From Mycolicibacterium arenosum (lineage in GTDB: Bacteria > Actinomycetota > Actinomycetes > Mycobacteriales > Mycobacteriaceae), in assembly GCF_024320865.1 (NCBI RefSeq), contig NZ_JANDBD010000013.1:1-64000 (forward strand): a stretch of DNA of 64,000 nucleotides, in the 5' to 3' direction. The notes under the pieces are model-generated. The model was not told where the DNA came from. It saw only the letters and a program-made list of their open reading frames with translations, and made no database searches. Every line of letters starts with the position of its first letter. Position 1 is the stretch's first letter. Shown here piece by piece: positions 1 to 7,525 of the stretch. The position numbers were made by a program, and so were the translations under genes.

Positions 1-128
1 GCGACGAACAACGATGCCAGGAGTATCCCCGCTGGTTGCACACCTACAATCACCACCGCGGCCACACAGCACTCGGCGGTCAACCACCAGCCAGCCGTGT
101 ACCTAACCTCTCAGGTCAGTACAGCTAG
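1..128 (+). mobile_element. IS481-type transposase, C-terminal fragment cut by window edge
   Basis: Read in frame from base 3, this is an open 41-codon tail ending at the TAG at 126-128. It contains W-L-H-T-Y-N-H-H-R-G-H-T-A-L-G-G followed by P-P-A-S-R-V-x-N-L-S-G-Q-Y. That ending is typical of IS481-family DDE transposases, where the last codons run into the right terminal repeat. The insertion sequence probably ends near 122 (…AGTACA; the family ends in TGT…ACA), so the stop codon may lie in flanking DNA; this is inference. The left part of the element is outside the window. The next gene starts only 9 bases after the stop, so the element may have replaced that gene's original promoter. Confidence 0.75.
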
Positions 129-137
129 CCTGGCACC

Positions 138-968
138 GTGACCGACGAACTCTGCGTCGACCTGTCGGGTGCTCCGCAGACCATGCTCGCGACGCTGTAC
201 GCCAAGGCGCTGGACGCCGAGTCGCCGCGCTCGCTGCTGCACGACACCTGGGCGCGCGACATCGTCGCTCGGCTGGACTACGACTGGGCTAGAACGACGA
301 TCACGCCGCGGACTGCGCCGGCGGTTTCGACTCGCGCTGCGCACTTCGACACCTGGGTGCGCCAGTTCCTCGCCCTGCATCCGCGGGCGACGGTGCTGCA
401 TCTGGGCTGCGGTCTGGACAGTCGCTATTTCCGCATCGCTCCGGGACCCGACGTCGAGTGGTACGACGTCGACTTCCCTGACGTCGCCGCGCTGCGGGTG
501 CGGCTCTACCCCACCGCCGAGCACTGCCACGTCGTCGCGGCGTCCGTCACCGACCCCGGCTACCTCGCCGACATTCCCGCCGACCGGCCGACGTTGATCC
601 TGGGCGAGGGTCTCACGATGTACCTCACCCGCGACGACGGCATCGCGCTGCTTCGCCGGGTCGTCGACCGATTCCCTTTGGGCGAACTGCAATTCGACGC
701 CTTCAATCGGTTCGGCATCAGGACGCAGTGGACCAACGCCGTCGTCCGACGCGCCGGTGCCACGCTGTACTGGGGGATCGACGGACCCGCCGAGATCCTC
801 GCCGCGGTGCCGGGCACACGCCTGCTCGCCTGGCTCTCGGTGTTCGAGTCGGACTCGTTCCGCGGGATCCCCGGCCCGTACCGCGCGATGGGCAAGGCGA
901 TGTCGGTGCTACCCGCGCTGCGCTACATGGCGCAGTACCACCGCTACGCCTTCGGCCGGCCGGGTTGA
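138..968 (+). CDS. Class I SAM-dependent methyltransferase, LCMT/PPM-like
   Basis: This 276-residue protein (GTG start) resembles the leucine carboxyl methyltransferase-like family that is expanded in mycobacteria. SAM motif I (VLHLGCGLDSR) lies at about residues 86-96, and the acidic strand EWYDVDFPDV at about 107-116. A third conserved strand, LILGEGLTMYL, follows at about 153-163. These features fit a Rossmann methyltransferase of normal length. The substrate cannot be read from the sequence; relatives act on small molecules and polyketides in some cases. It sits directly after the transposase tail, and its 3' end overlaps the convergent DUF4262 gene by 25 bases. Confidence 0.85.
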   Translation: MTDELCVDLSGAPQTMLATLYAKALDAESPRSLLHDTWARDIVARLDYDWARTTITPRTAPAVSTRAAHFDTWVRQFLALHPRATVLHLGCGLDSRYFRIAPGPDVEWYDVDFPDVAALRVRLYPTAEHCHVVAASVTDPGYLADIPADRPTLILGEGLTMYLTRDDGIALLRRVVDRFPLGELQFDAFNRFGIRTQWTNAVVRRAGATLYWGIDGPAEILAAVPGTRLLAWLSVFESDSFRGIPGPYRAMGKAMSVLPALRYMAQYHRYAFGRPG

Positions 969-1426
969 CGCCCGCGGATGCCCAGCACCGGTTGAATACG
1001 TCCGCCGCCATCGAAGTCCGGTCCCCACGGCCACCGACGCCTATCATCGGCCCAGACGAGCTGGATCGCTCTGATATCAGGACCTTCGACGGCGATGGCC
1101 ATGTTCATGTGAGCGTCGGGGTGAGTCACTTCAACGAGTTCAAGTCGCGCTCCCGCGGGTAGCCAGACCTGGTTTCCCGGCACGGGTGTCTTCCCGGCCA
1201 GCGTCCGCCTGGTGAAGGTGTTCAGCACCCATGTCGCCTGATGCGCGCTCACGCCGGTGACGAGGAACTCGGGAAGGCCTCGCCGGTGCAAACCGATCGT
1301 GTACGCGTAGGGCGCTCGGTCGTCCTCGACGTACTGCACTAGCCATCCCTTGATGGAGATGTCGGCCCGGAGTGTGGCCAGGTAGTCGTCGAGTGTCTTG
1401 TCGGGGTTGTCGCATTGCCAGCACAT
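944..1426 (-). CDS. DUF4262 domain protein
   Basis: I chose the start at MCWQCDNPDKT, because family members usually begin with this Cys-x-x-Cys-containing motif; an in-frame ATG at 1465 would add 13 residues. The body includes a Y-A-Y-T-I-G-L-H-R-R-G-L-P-E-F motif and a late V-x-W-A-D-x-x-x-x-W-P-W segment, both typical of DUF4262. The family is small, cytosolic and of unknown function. The gene is convergent with the upstream methyltransferase and overlaps its end. The CxxC suggests metal binding or redox chemistry, but only this one pair is seen. Confidence 0.75.
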   Translation of the reverse strand: MCWQCDNPDKTLDDYLATLRADISIKGWLVQYVEDDRAPYAYTIGLHRRGLPEFLVTGVSAHQATWVLNTFTRRTLAGKTPVPGNQVWLPAGARLELVEVTHPDAHMNMAIAVEGPDIRAIQLVWADDRRRWPWGPDFDGGGRIQPVLGIRGRQPGRPKA

Positions 1427-1477
1427 GGCTCGAAGCGTGCGCTGCGACTCCGACGGAGATCGCATGTGCGGCGGCGG

Positions 1478-1504
1478 TTATCCCCAGTCCGCGATTAGTC
1501 CACA
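1478..1504 (+). promoter_or_regulatory. Pair of DnaA-box-like nonamers
   Basis: TTATCCCCA at 1478-1486 and TAGTCCACA at 1496-1504 each differ by one base from DnaA-box forms (TTATCCACA and TTGTCCACA). They lie in the short gap between the DUF4262 gene and the enoyl-CoA hydratase gene. Two sites alone are weak evidence, and no origin is implied. Confidence 0.2.
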
Positions 1505-1507
1505 GCC

Positions 1508-2161
1508 CTAGGCGCTGAGCGCCTCCACCACCTCGCCGTACAGTCGCGCCTTGATGGCGCCCATGGTGAAGCCCGCCTTGGCAGCGCGCTCATCGGCCCG
1601 CGCCACGGCGATGTCGAGCACCTCGTCCTCGGTGCCCACCCCCGCGACGATCCCGGCGTGGTGCGCTTCCTCACCGCCGTAACGATGCGCGGTGGTCATC
1701 GCCTCGTGCGCGGTCGCGATGGGTAACCGAGCCCGGATCAACGCGTTCATGCCCGGTGTGAACGGGATGCCGAGATCGACCTCCGGCAGACAGAAGTAGC
1801 CGCGGTCCGAACGCATGACGGCCAGGTCGTGCGCCAGCGCCAGCATCGCCCCCGCCGCGAACGTGTGGCCCTGCAGTGCCGCGACGATCGGCGCCGGAAA
1901 CGTCAGCACGCGCGCGAACAACGCGTGTACCTCACGCAGATTCGCTTCCGCCGCATCGGGATTGGCGCCCATGAAGTCGAGGTCCAACCCGTTCGAATAG
2001 AACTTCCCGACGCCGGTCGTCACCACCGCTTTGGGGCCCTCGACCGCCTCGACCTCATCCAACGCGGCGTTCACGGCCGTCAGTCGATCGGGATGGAAGC
2101 GGTTCTCGTCATCGCCGAGCGTCAGCACGAAGACGTTGCCGCGGCGCTCGAGGCTCGTCAT
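1508..2161 (-). CDS. Enoyl-CoA hydratase/isomerase family protein
   Basis: This 217-residue crotonase-fold protein starts at MTSLERRGNVFVLTL. The ATG overlaps the stop of the upstream SRPBCC gene as ATGA, so the two are translationally coupled. An oxyanion-hole segment (ALQGHTFAAGAMLALAHD) lies at about residues 98-115. A CLPEVDLGIPF segment near residue 130 carries a glutamate where delta3-delta2-enoyl-CoA isomerases have their catalytic acid. The classical second hydratase glutamate is not evident, so isomerase or thioesterase-like activity is as likely as hydration. It is shorter than the usual 250-260 residues at the C-terminus. Confidence 0.85.
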   Translation of the reverse strand: MTSLERRGNVFVLTLGDDENRFHPDRLTAVNAALDEVEAVEGPKAVVTTGVGKFYSNGLDLDFMGANPDAAEANLREVHALFARVLTFPAPIVAALQGHTFAAGAMLALAHDLAVMRSDRGYFCLPEVDLGIPFTPGMNALIRARLPIATAHEAMTTAHRYGGEEAHHAGIVAGVGTEDEVLDIAVARADERAAKAGFTMGAIKARLYGEVVEALSA

Positions 2162-2631
2162 GACGCCGCTTCGGCCTTCGCCTTGAGCCGTTGGAGCGTC
2201 ATGCGGATGTGGTCGGCGTTGGCCGAGTCGCGGTCCTTGACCCCCGTCGCCATCCCGGCGATGCCCTTGAACCAGCCGGGCCGCTTGTCCCAGGTGCGTT
2301 CGGTGACCGTGCACCCCCCGTCGGCCGCCGCGATGTCGTACCGCCAGTGGGCGACGGGGATCACGAGGCTCTTCACGTCAAATGCGAACGCGCGGGCGGG
2401 TTCGGCATCGGTGACGGTGCAGGTGGTGGTCCACGTCTTGCCGCCGTTGCTGTTCTGCCCCGTGAAGACGGCACCCGGAGTGCAGGCACCGCCCTTCCGC
2501 CAGGTCATCGCGGTGGTTTCCTCGGCCAGTTCCGCGAGCGTCGGCAGATCCGTGATCAGCGCGTACACCGCGTCGGGAGCGGCGGCGATGGTGACAGTGG
2601 CCTCGGCGGAGGCCGGCCCGGAGTTGGTCAT
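2158..2631 (-). CDS. SRPBCC-family (polyketide cyclase/START-like) protein
   Basis: The 157-residue product begins MTNSGPASAEATVTI. It shows the family pattern of an N-terminal beta strand followed by AAPDAVYALITDLPTLAELA, a W-x-x-G segment (TWRKGGACTPGAVFTG), and a C-terminal helix containing H-I-R-M-T-L-Q-R-L-K. SRPBCC proteins hold hydrophobic ligands in a helix-grip cavity; the ligand here is unknown. An ATG 21 bases upstream (2652) is an alternative start. It forms a two-gene operon with the following crotonase gene (4-nt overlap) and is divergent from the DUF427 gene. Confidence 0.8.
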   Translation of the reverse strand: MTNSGPASAEATVTIAAAPDAVYALITDLPTLAELAEETTAMTWRKGGACTPGAVFTGQNSNGGKTWTTTCTVTDAEPARAFAFDVKSLVIPVAHWRYDIAAADGGCTVTERTWDKRPGWFKGIAGMATGVKDRDSANADHIRMTLQRLKAKAEAAS

Positions 2632-2691
2632 TCGGCGATCGTAGTCAGCCATTCCGGAATCCAAGGGCGTACCGCGCACGTTGGTCACAGC

Positions 2692-3063
2692 ATGACCAGT
2701 CGCGACGTTCGCCAGCCCTCGGCAGCCCACCCCATCACCGTCGAACCCACGGGACGACGTGTCACCGTCAGGATCAACGGCGAGGTGATAGCGCAGACCG
2801 CCGCCGCCCTGACCCTGCAGGAGTCGACCTACCCGGCCGTGCAGTACATCCCGCTGGCCGACGTCACCGCGAGCGCACTGCACCGCAGCGACACCACGAC
2901 CTACTGCCCCTACAAGGGCGACGCCAGCTACTACGACGTCACCGCGGCCGGTGAGACGGTGGCCGACGCCATCTGGACGTACGAGCGGCCGTACCCGGCG
3001 GTCTCCGCCATCGCCGGGCACGTCGCCTTCTACGCCGACAAGGCCGACGTGGACGTGGCCTAA
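2692..3063 (+). CDS. DUF427 domain protein
   Basis: The 123-residue protein starts at MTSRDVRQPSAAHPI. It carries the DUF427 core: a strand containing R-V-T-V-R-I-N-G-E-V-I-A, then E-S-x-x-P-x-V-x-Y-I-P, then the signature T-T-x-C-P-Y-K-G-D-A-S-Y-Y, and a late W-T-Y-E-x-P segment. The family is a small beta-barrel of unknown biochemical role, widespread in actinobacteria. It is divergent from the SRPBCC gene. The glycosylase gene starts 10 bases downstream, so co-transcription is likely. Confidence 0.85.
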   Translation: MTSRDVRQPSAAHPITVEPTGRRVTVRINGEVIAQTAAALTLQESTYPAVQYIPLADVTASALHRSDTTTYCPYKGDASYYDVTAAGETVADAIWTYERPYPAVSAIAGHVAFYADKADVDVA

Positions 3064-3073
3064 CCTCGACGAT

Positions 3074-3982
3074 GTGACCACTACGGCGAGCGTCGAGTTC
3101 GACGGCGTCGCCGCGCCCGCGATGACGCTCTCACCGCTGCGCCGCGGCCCCGGCGACCCGTGCTACCGCGCGGTCGACGGCGTCATCTGGAAGACCACGC
3201 TGATGGCCAGCGGCCCGGTCACCGCGCGCATCGTGAAGTCGGCGACCGACACCGTCGACTGCGAGGTGTGGGGAAGCGGCGCAACGGAGTTCATCGAGCA
3301 GTTGCCCGCGTACCTCGGGCTGCACGACGATCGCACGGGCTTCGCGCCGACCGAGCCGACCATCGCCGCGGCCCATCGCAAGGCACCGCAGCTGAGGCTC
3401 GGGCGCACCGGCCGCGTCATCGAGGCGCTGATCCCCGCCGTGCTCGAGCAACGCGTCGCCGGTAAGGATGCGTTCCGAGCCTGGCGGCTGCTCGTCACCA
3501 AGTACGGCGCCCCCGCGCCCGGCCCGGCGCCCGCCGGGATGCGCGTGCCGCCGCCCGCGGACGTGTGGCGTCGCATCCCGTCGTGGGAGTTCCACCTCGC
3601 CAACGTGGACCCCGGCCGGGCCCGCACGCTCGTCGGATGCGCCCAGCGCGCGGAGTCGATCGAGCGCCTCACCGCACGGTCGCCGGAGGACGCGCGGGCC
3701 GCCCTGCAGTCGCTGCCCGGTGTCGGGATCTGGACCGCCGCCGAAACCGCGCAGCGCGCGTGGGGGGACGCGGACGCGCTGTCGGTGGGTGACTACCACC
3801 TGTCGAACGTCGTCGGTTCCACACTGCTCGGCCATCGCATCGACGACGCCGAGATGCTCGATCTGCTGGAGCCCCTGCGGCCGCATCGCCACCGCGCCGT
3901 GCGACTGCTCGAGGTAAGCGGAATGGCGCGCAACCCCCGGTTCGGCGCGCGCATGGCGATCCCCGATCTCAGTTCGATGTAG
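3074..3982 (+). CDS. DNA-3-methyladenine glycosylase family (HhH-GPD, AlkA-like)
   Basis: This 302-residue protein (GTG start) belongs to the helix-hairpin-helix glycosylases that excise alkylated bases. The HhH hairpin is L-P-G-V-G-I-W-T-A at about residues 215-223. The catalytic aspartate follows in SVGDYHL at about 238-244. Upstream, the segment I-P-A-V-L-E-Q-R-V matches the family's conserved helix. The first roughly 100 residues form an AlkA-like beta domain (W-G-S-G). The gene follows the DUF427 gene closely and is probably part of the same transcript. Which lesions it prefers cannot be told from sequence. Confidence 0.85.
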   Translation: MTTTASVEFDGVAAPAMTLSPLRRGPGDPCYRAVDGVIWKTTLMASGPVTARIVKSATDTVDCEVWGSGATEFIEQLPAYLGLHDDRTGFAPTEPTIAAAHRKAPQLRLGRTGRVIEALIPAVLEQRVAGKDAFRAWRLLVTKYGAPAPGPAPAGMRVPPPADVWRRIPSWEFHLANVDPGRARTLVGCAQRAESIERLTARSPEDARAALQSLPGVGIWTAAETAQRAWGDADALSVGDYHLSNVVGSTLLGHRIDDAEMLDLLEPLRPHRHRAVRLLEVSGMARNPRFGARMAIPDLSSM

Positions 3983-4050
3983 AAGATGTCGATTAACCCA
4001 CCGTAGGCGCGGGTAGGACACACGGTGACCAAGCCGAAGGAGGCCACCCC

Positions 4051-4608
4051 ATGCCCGAATTCACCCTGCCGGGGCTATCCGAGAAGAACGGCGCTGAAGT
4101 AGCCGAGCTGCTGCAGAAGCTGCTCAGCACCTACAACGACCTGCATCTGACCCTCAAGCACGTGCACTGGAACGTGGTCGGACCGAACTTCATCGGCGTC
4201 CACGAGATGATCGATCCGCAGGTGGAACTCGTCCGCGGATACGCCGACGACGCCGCCGAGCGCATCGCCGCCCTCGGCGGCTCGCCCCAGGGCACGCCCG
4301 GCGCGATCATCAACGACCGCACGTGGGACGACTACTCCGTCGGCCGCGACACCGTGCAGGCCCACCTCGCCGCACTCGACCTCGTCTACACCGGCGTGAT
4401 CGAGGACGCCCGCAAGGCGATCGACCGACTCGACGATCTCGACCTGGTGTCTCAGGATCTGGTGATCGGACAGGTCGGCGAACTGGAGAAGTTCCAGTGG
4501 TTCGTCCGTGCCCACCTGGAGAACTCCGGCGGGCAGCTCGTGAACGCGGGCGCGACGTCGGAGAAGGGTGCCGCGAAGGCGGCCAAGAAAAAGGCTCCGG
4601 TTAAGTAG
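4051..4608 (+). CDS. dps: Dps, starvation-induced DNA-binding ferritin
   Basis: The 185-residue protein closely resembles M. smegmatis Dps1. It forms a ferritin-like dodecamer that oxidises iron(II) with peroxide and coats DNA in stationary phase. Ferroxidase residues are visible as H39, H51, D66 and E70 (motifs LKHVHWNV and FIGVHEMIDPQVELVRGYAD). A lysine-rich C-terminal tail (KGAAKAAKKKAPVK) is the expected DNA-binding extension. A strong ribosome binding site (AAGGAGG) sits 10 bases before the ATG. A perfect hairpin follows the gene. M. tuberculosis lacks this gene, so it also marks a non-tuberculous species. Confidence 0.95.
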   Translation: MPEFTLPGLSEKNGAEVAELLQKLLSTYNDLHLTLKHVHWNVVGPNFIGVHEMIDPQVELVRGYADDAAERIAALGGSPQGTPGAIINDRTWDDYSVGRDTVQAHLAALDLVYTGVIEDARKAIDRLDDLDLVSQDLVIGQVGELEKFQWFVRAHLENSGGQLVNAGATSEKGAAKAAKKKAPVK

Positions 4609-4623
4609 CTAGCCGGGAGCGGA

Positions 4624-4650
4624 CCCGCGCCGTCGTCACGACGGCGCGGG
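4624..4650. terminator. 12-bp perfect hairpin between convergent dps and aquaporin genes
   Basis: Arms at 4624-4635 and 4639-4650 are perfectly complementary (CCCGCGCCGTCG / CGACGGCGCGGG) with a 3-base loop. There is no U-tract, which is common for mycobacterial hairpins. Its position 15 bases after the dps stop and 35 bases before the aquaporin stop suits a bidirectional terminator. Confidence 0.75.
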
Positions 4651-4685
4651 CCCGACTCTCCGTTAAGACGATTACGAAATGTCAG

Positions 4686-5453
4686 TTAGTCGGCTCCCTC
4701 CAGTGCGTCGTCTCGAACTGGCCGGTCGGCCAGTTCCTCGTTCCTGCCGAACAGGAACGGGTATGCGATGCCGGCGATCGCCGCGCCGACAAGCGGAGCG
4801 AGCCAGAACAGCCACAGCTGCGCCGGTGCTCCATCACCGTTGAAGAACGCCACCGCCGTGGACCGTGCGGGGTTCACCGAGGTGTTCGAGATCGGGATCG
4901 AGATCAGGTGAATCAGCGTCAGCATCAAGCCGATCGACAAGCCCGCGAAGCCCTTAGGTGACCGGTCGTCCGTTGAGCCGAGGATCACCAGCATGAAGAT
5001 CGCGGTCAACACCACCTCGGCGATCAGCACCGCCGTCATGGAGTAGCCGCCCGGTGAGTGGTCGCCGTAGCCGTTGGCGGCCATGTTCCCGGTGGCCGAC
5101 CAACCGTCCTGCCCACTCGCGATCAGGTAGATGATCAGGCCGCCGACCAGTCCGCCGAGGACCTGCGCGATCCAGTACACCGGCAGCGCCACCCATTCGA
5201 CGCGCTTGGCCAGTGCGGCGCCCAGCGTCACGGCCGGGTTGAAGTGGCCGCCCGAGATGGTGCCGAACGCGTACACGCCGGTCAGTACGGTCAGGCCGAA
5301 AGCCAGTGAGACACCGAGGAATCCGATCCCCAGCGAGGTATCGCCTGACATGAACTTGGCAGCGAAGACGGCGCTGCCGCAGCCGCCGAGCACCAGCCAG
5401 AGCGTGCCGATGAACTCGGCAGCCAATCGGTGAAACATCGTGGGTGCGGACAT
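4686..5453 (-). CDS. aqpZ: Aquaporin Z-type water channel
   Basis: The 255-residue membrane protein starts at MSAPTMFHRLAAEFIGT. It has six hydrophobic segments and two half-helix NPA signatures: GGHFNPAVT and SVNPARSTAVA. The pore-lining surroundings (L-I-S-I-P-I-S-N-T-S before the second NPA) match the water-selective AqpZ type rather than the glycerol facilitators. An AAAGG ribosome binding site is 6-10 bases upstream. A longer in-frame start at 5522 would add a charged, non-conserved leader and is unlikely. The gene is convergent with dps and shares its terminator hairpin. Confidence 0.93.
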   Translation of the reverse strand: MSAPTMFHRLAAEFIGTLWLVLGGCGSAVFAAKFMSGDTSLGIGFLGVSLAFGLTVLTGVYAFGTISGGHFNPAVTLGAALAKRVEWVALPVYWIAQVLGGLVGGLIIYLIASGQDGWSATGNMAANGYGDHSPGGYSMTAVLIAEVVLTAIFMLVILGSTDDRSPKGFAGLSIGLMLTLIHLISIPISNTSVNPARSTAVAFFNGDGAPAQLWLFWLAPLVGAAIAGIAYPFLFGRNEELADRPVRDDALEGAD

Positions 5454-5594
5454 GGTGTCAGACCTTTCTCGGCCCCTCGCCCTTGAGGTGGCTGGAGGGT
5501 CAGAGTGACACGGCACACACATGTCAGCGCCCGTCGTTGCCGAATATCGGCTGAACGGTGACCGGCCGCTATCGAGCCGTTACCGTCCCTCCGC

Positions 5595-6233
5595 TTAGTG
5601 GCCGAGGCGCGCGCACACCCACTCGACCAGCGGTCGAGTCGCCTTCCAGTCGGCGCGGACCACACCGACGAGCTCGGGGGTGTAGATGATCGGCTCGAAG
5701 CCGTAGTGCTTGCCGATCGTCAGCGAGCGGTGCCGCAGCAAGTCGATCCGCGGGTGGTCGGCGTCGTACCCGCGCGGCGAGGTCTTGAGCCGATCACCGC
5801 CGACCTCGAACCCGGCCCGCCTCAGCTTGGCCAGGATCTTCTCCAGTTGCGTGCCCTTCGTCTCGTCCGCCATCGCCGCTCGGATCTCGGCCAGGTCCGC
5901 CGCGCTCGCGTCGTAGAAGCCTGCGCCGGTGCGGAATCCGCGGGCCGCGATCTCGATGTACCAGCCGCACGCCGGACCCGCGGCCACGAACGCGCCCTGG
6001 TGCGTCTTGTACGGAGTCTTGTCCTTCGCGAACCGAACGTCGCGGAAGGGCCGAAAGATCTTGGCCGCACCGAAATCCGGCTCGAGCGCATCGGTCAGCG
6101 CGACCATGGGTCCGCGCACCGCCGTCTGATACTGCTCCCTGTGCGCTTCCCAGAACGACTTCGTGTTGTCGACCTCCAGGTCGTCGTAGAAGTCGAGGGC
6201 CGCTTCGGTGAAGCCGGTGAATCCGTCGGCCAT
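5595..6233 (-). CDS. DUF2461 family protein (TIGR02453)
   Basis: The 212-residue protein has the family pattern: N-terminal FTEAALDFYDDLEVDNTKSFW, then FRDVRFAKDKTPYKTHQGAF around residue 60-80, then a W-Y-I-E-I segment. Function is unknown. The second of two adjacent ATGs was chosen because the AAGGGA ribosome binding site is then 7 rather than 4 bases away. It lies 13 bases downstream of the thioesterase gene on the same strand, so the two form an operon. Confidence 0.85.
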   Translation of the reverse strand: MADGFTGFTEAALDFYDDLEVDNTKSFWEAHREQYQTAVRGPMVALTDALEPDFGAAKIFRPFRDVRFAKDKTPYKTHQGAFVAAGPACGWYIEIAARGFRTGAGFYDASAADLAEIRAAMADETKGTQLEKILAKLRRAGFEVGGDRLKTSPRGYDADHPRIDLLRHRSLTIGKHYGFEPIIYTPELVGVVRADWKATRPLVEWVCARLGH

Positions 6234-6246
6234 CATCAGGTCCCTT

Positions 6247-7059
6247 CTAGTAGCGGTAGGCGGTCAGTCGGGCGGTGATAGCGACTTTGCCGTCGGCCCC
6301 GATCGCCTGCGCGTCCGCGATGCCGCTGCTGCGACCCACCCGCAACGGGGTTCCCACGTAACGGGATTCGGCACCGGCGAGAAACGGCCGGATGAAGTTG
6401 ACGCGCAGCGAGGCGGTGACGAGCGGATCGGAGCGCCCGGCGTTGACCGCCGCGGAGGCCACCACCTCGAGGCCGGTCGATGCGATGCCGCCGTGCACGA
6501 CGCCCATGGTGTTGTTCAGCACCGGGTCCGGCAGCTGCGCCAACGTGACCGTGCCGCCGTCGTCGTCGTCGGCGGTGCCGGCGTTCATCAACTCGGCCAG
6601 CCCCACGGGCGGGGACACGGAGTCCGGCGGTTCGGCCGGGAAGTCGTCGGATCCCGCTGCCGGCGCCGCCACGAAGAACGAGCGAACCGTGCCTGTGCCG
6701 ACCACGACGTCGGCCACGGTGAGCTCGCACTCGCCCAGCGCGGTCGTCGTCCGCGATCCCACGGGTCTCGCCCTGCCGAGTACCGGGACATCCGGATGGG
6801 CGGCGATCACGTCGACTGCCTCCGGGGACGTCTCCAGAGCCAACTCGCTGGACACCGCCCAGATGTCGGCGGTCCGGCGGCGATGGTTGACCAGTCCCGC
6901 CACGTGGTCGACGAGGACCGCCAGCGGACCCACGCTCGGGGCCCCGGTGATCGGGTTGACCAGGTGCGCGACCGGCATGGTCGCCACGCAGCCGTCGACG
7001 TCGTCGTACATCGTTTCGACGCCGAACCGGCCGATTGGGGTGTGAAGTGGGTGTCGCAT
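6247..7059 (-). CDS. PaaI-like double-hotdog thioesterase
   Basis: The 270-residue protein contains two hotdog halves. The second holds the clear PaaI/4HBT signature (NNTMGVVHGGIASTGLEVVA, about residues 182-201), and the first a degenerate copy (G-P-L-A-V-L-V-D-H-V-A-G, about 44-55). Such proteins hydrolyse acyl-CoA thioesters. The acidic linker near residue 162 (TADDDDGGT) separates the halves. It starts the two-gene operon with the DUF2461 gene and is divergent from gltB. The exact acyl substrate is unknown. Confidence 0.8.
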   Translation of the reverse strand: MRHPLHTPIGRFGVETMYDDVDGCVATMPVAHLVNPITGAPSVGPLAVLVDHVAGLVNHRRRTADIWAVSSELALETSPEAVDVIAAHPDVPVLGRARPVGSRTTTALGECELTVADVVVGTGTVRSFFVAAPAAGSDDFPAEPPDSVSPPVGLAELMNAGTADDDDGGTVTLAQLPDPVLNNTMGVVHGGIASTGLEVVASAAVNAGRSDPLVTASLRVNFIRPFLAGAESRYVGTPLRVGRSSGIADAQAIGADGKVAITARLTAYRY

Positions 7060-7525
7060 CAGCCCCGAGCTTTCCGCGTCCCCGGTGGGGGTTGGGCGTC
7101 AGGGTCCTCCCGGCGGCGTCTCTAAGAAACCGATTTGGCTTTCCAGCAAACGAGAATCTTGAAGCATCCAGCGAAAACGTGGTCGTCCAGCAAAGGCTAC
7201 GAAGCCGGGTACGTACGTGCGGTCACGCCGCACTCGGCGGCGTTCTTGGCTGTCTCTGACGCGGATGCGCTGAGCCGCAACGGATTTCACGTGCCGGTGG
7301 CTCGGTGCCGAGGTACCGCGGCACTGGTCGGCGGCCATCCTAGTTAGGTATGACTAAGTTGGCATGTCAGCCACTGTTTGTCATATCGTTTCACCACTCG
7401 CGGCGAATGGGACAAAAGCCCGTCGTTCAGTGCTGCACACTGGCACCCCTTCGCCCGCAGGCAGAAGCCGAAGCAAACGGCTGCCTATCAGGACTTTCGA
7501 AGACGGTGTGAAGGGGTCAGGTGGG
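7060..7525. other. Divergent intergenic region upstream of gltB
   Basis: These 466 bases separate the thioesterase and gltB. An open frame from 7364 runs in phase into gltB, but its 54 residues lack similarity to the conserved GltB N-terminus, so I treat it as untranslated leader. A weak IdeR-like sequence (TTAGGTATGACTAAGTT near 7343-7359) matches only about 13 of 19 positions. I see no convincing hairpin or riboswitch. Confidence 0.4.

Noticed and set aside
7343..7359. IdeR-box-like sequence upstream of gltB
   Set aside because: Only about 13 of 19 positions match, against 15-16 for the pair at 36057-36090.
7364..7525. N-terminal extension of gltB
   Set aside because: GOGAT large subunits have a short leader before the catalytic cysteine; the 54 extra residues show no conserved features.
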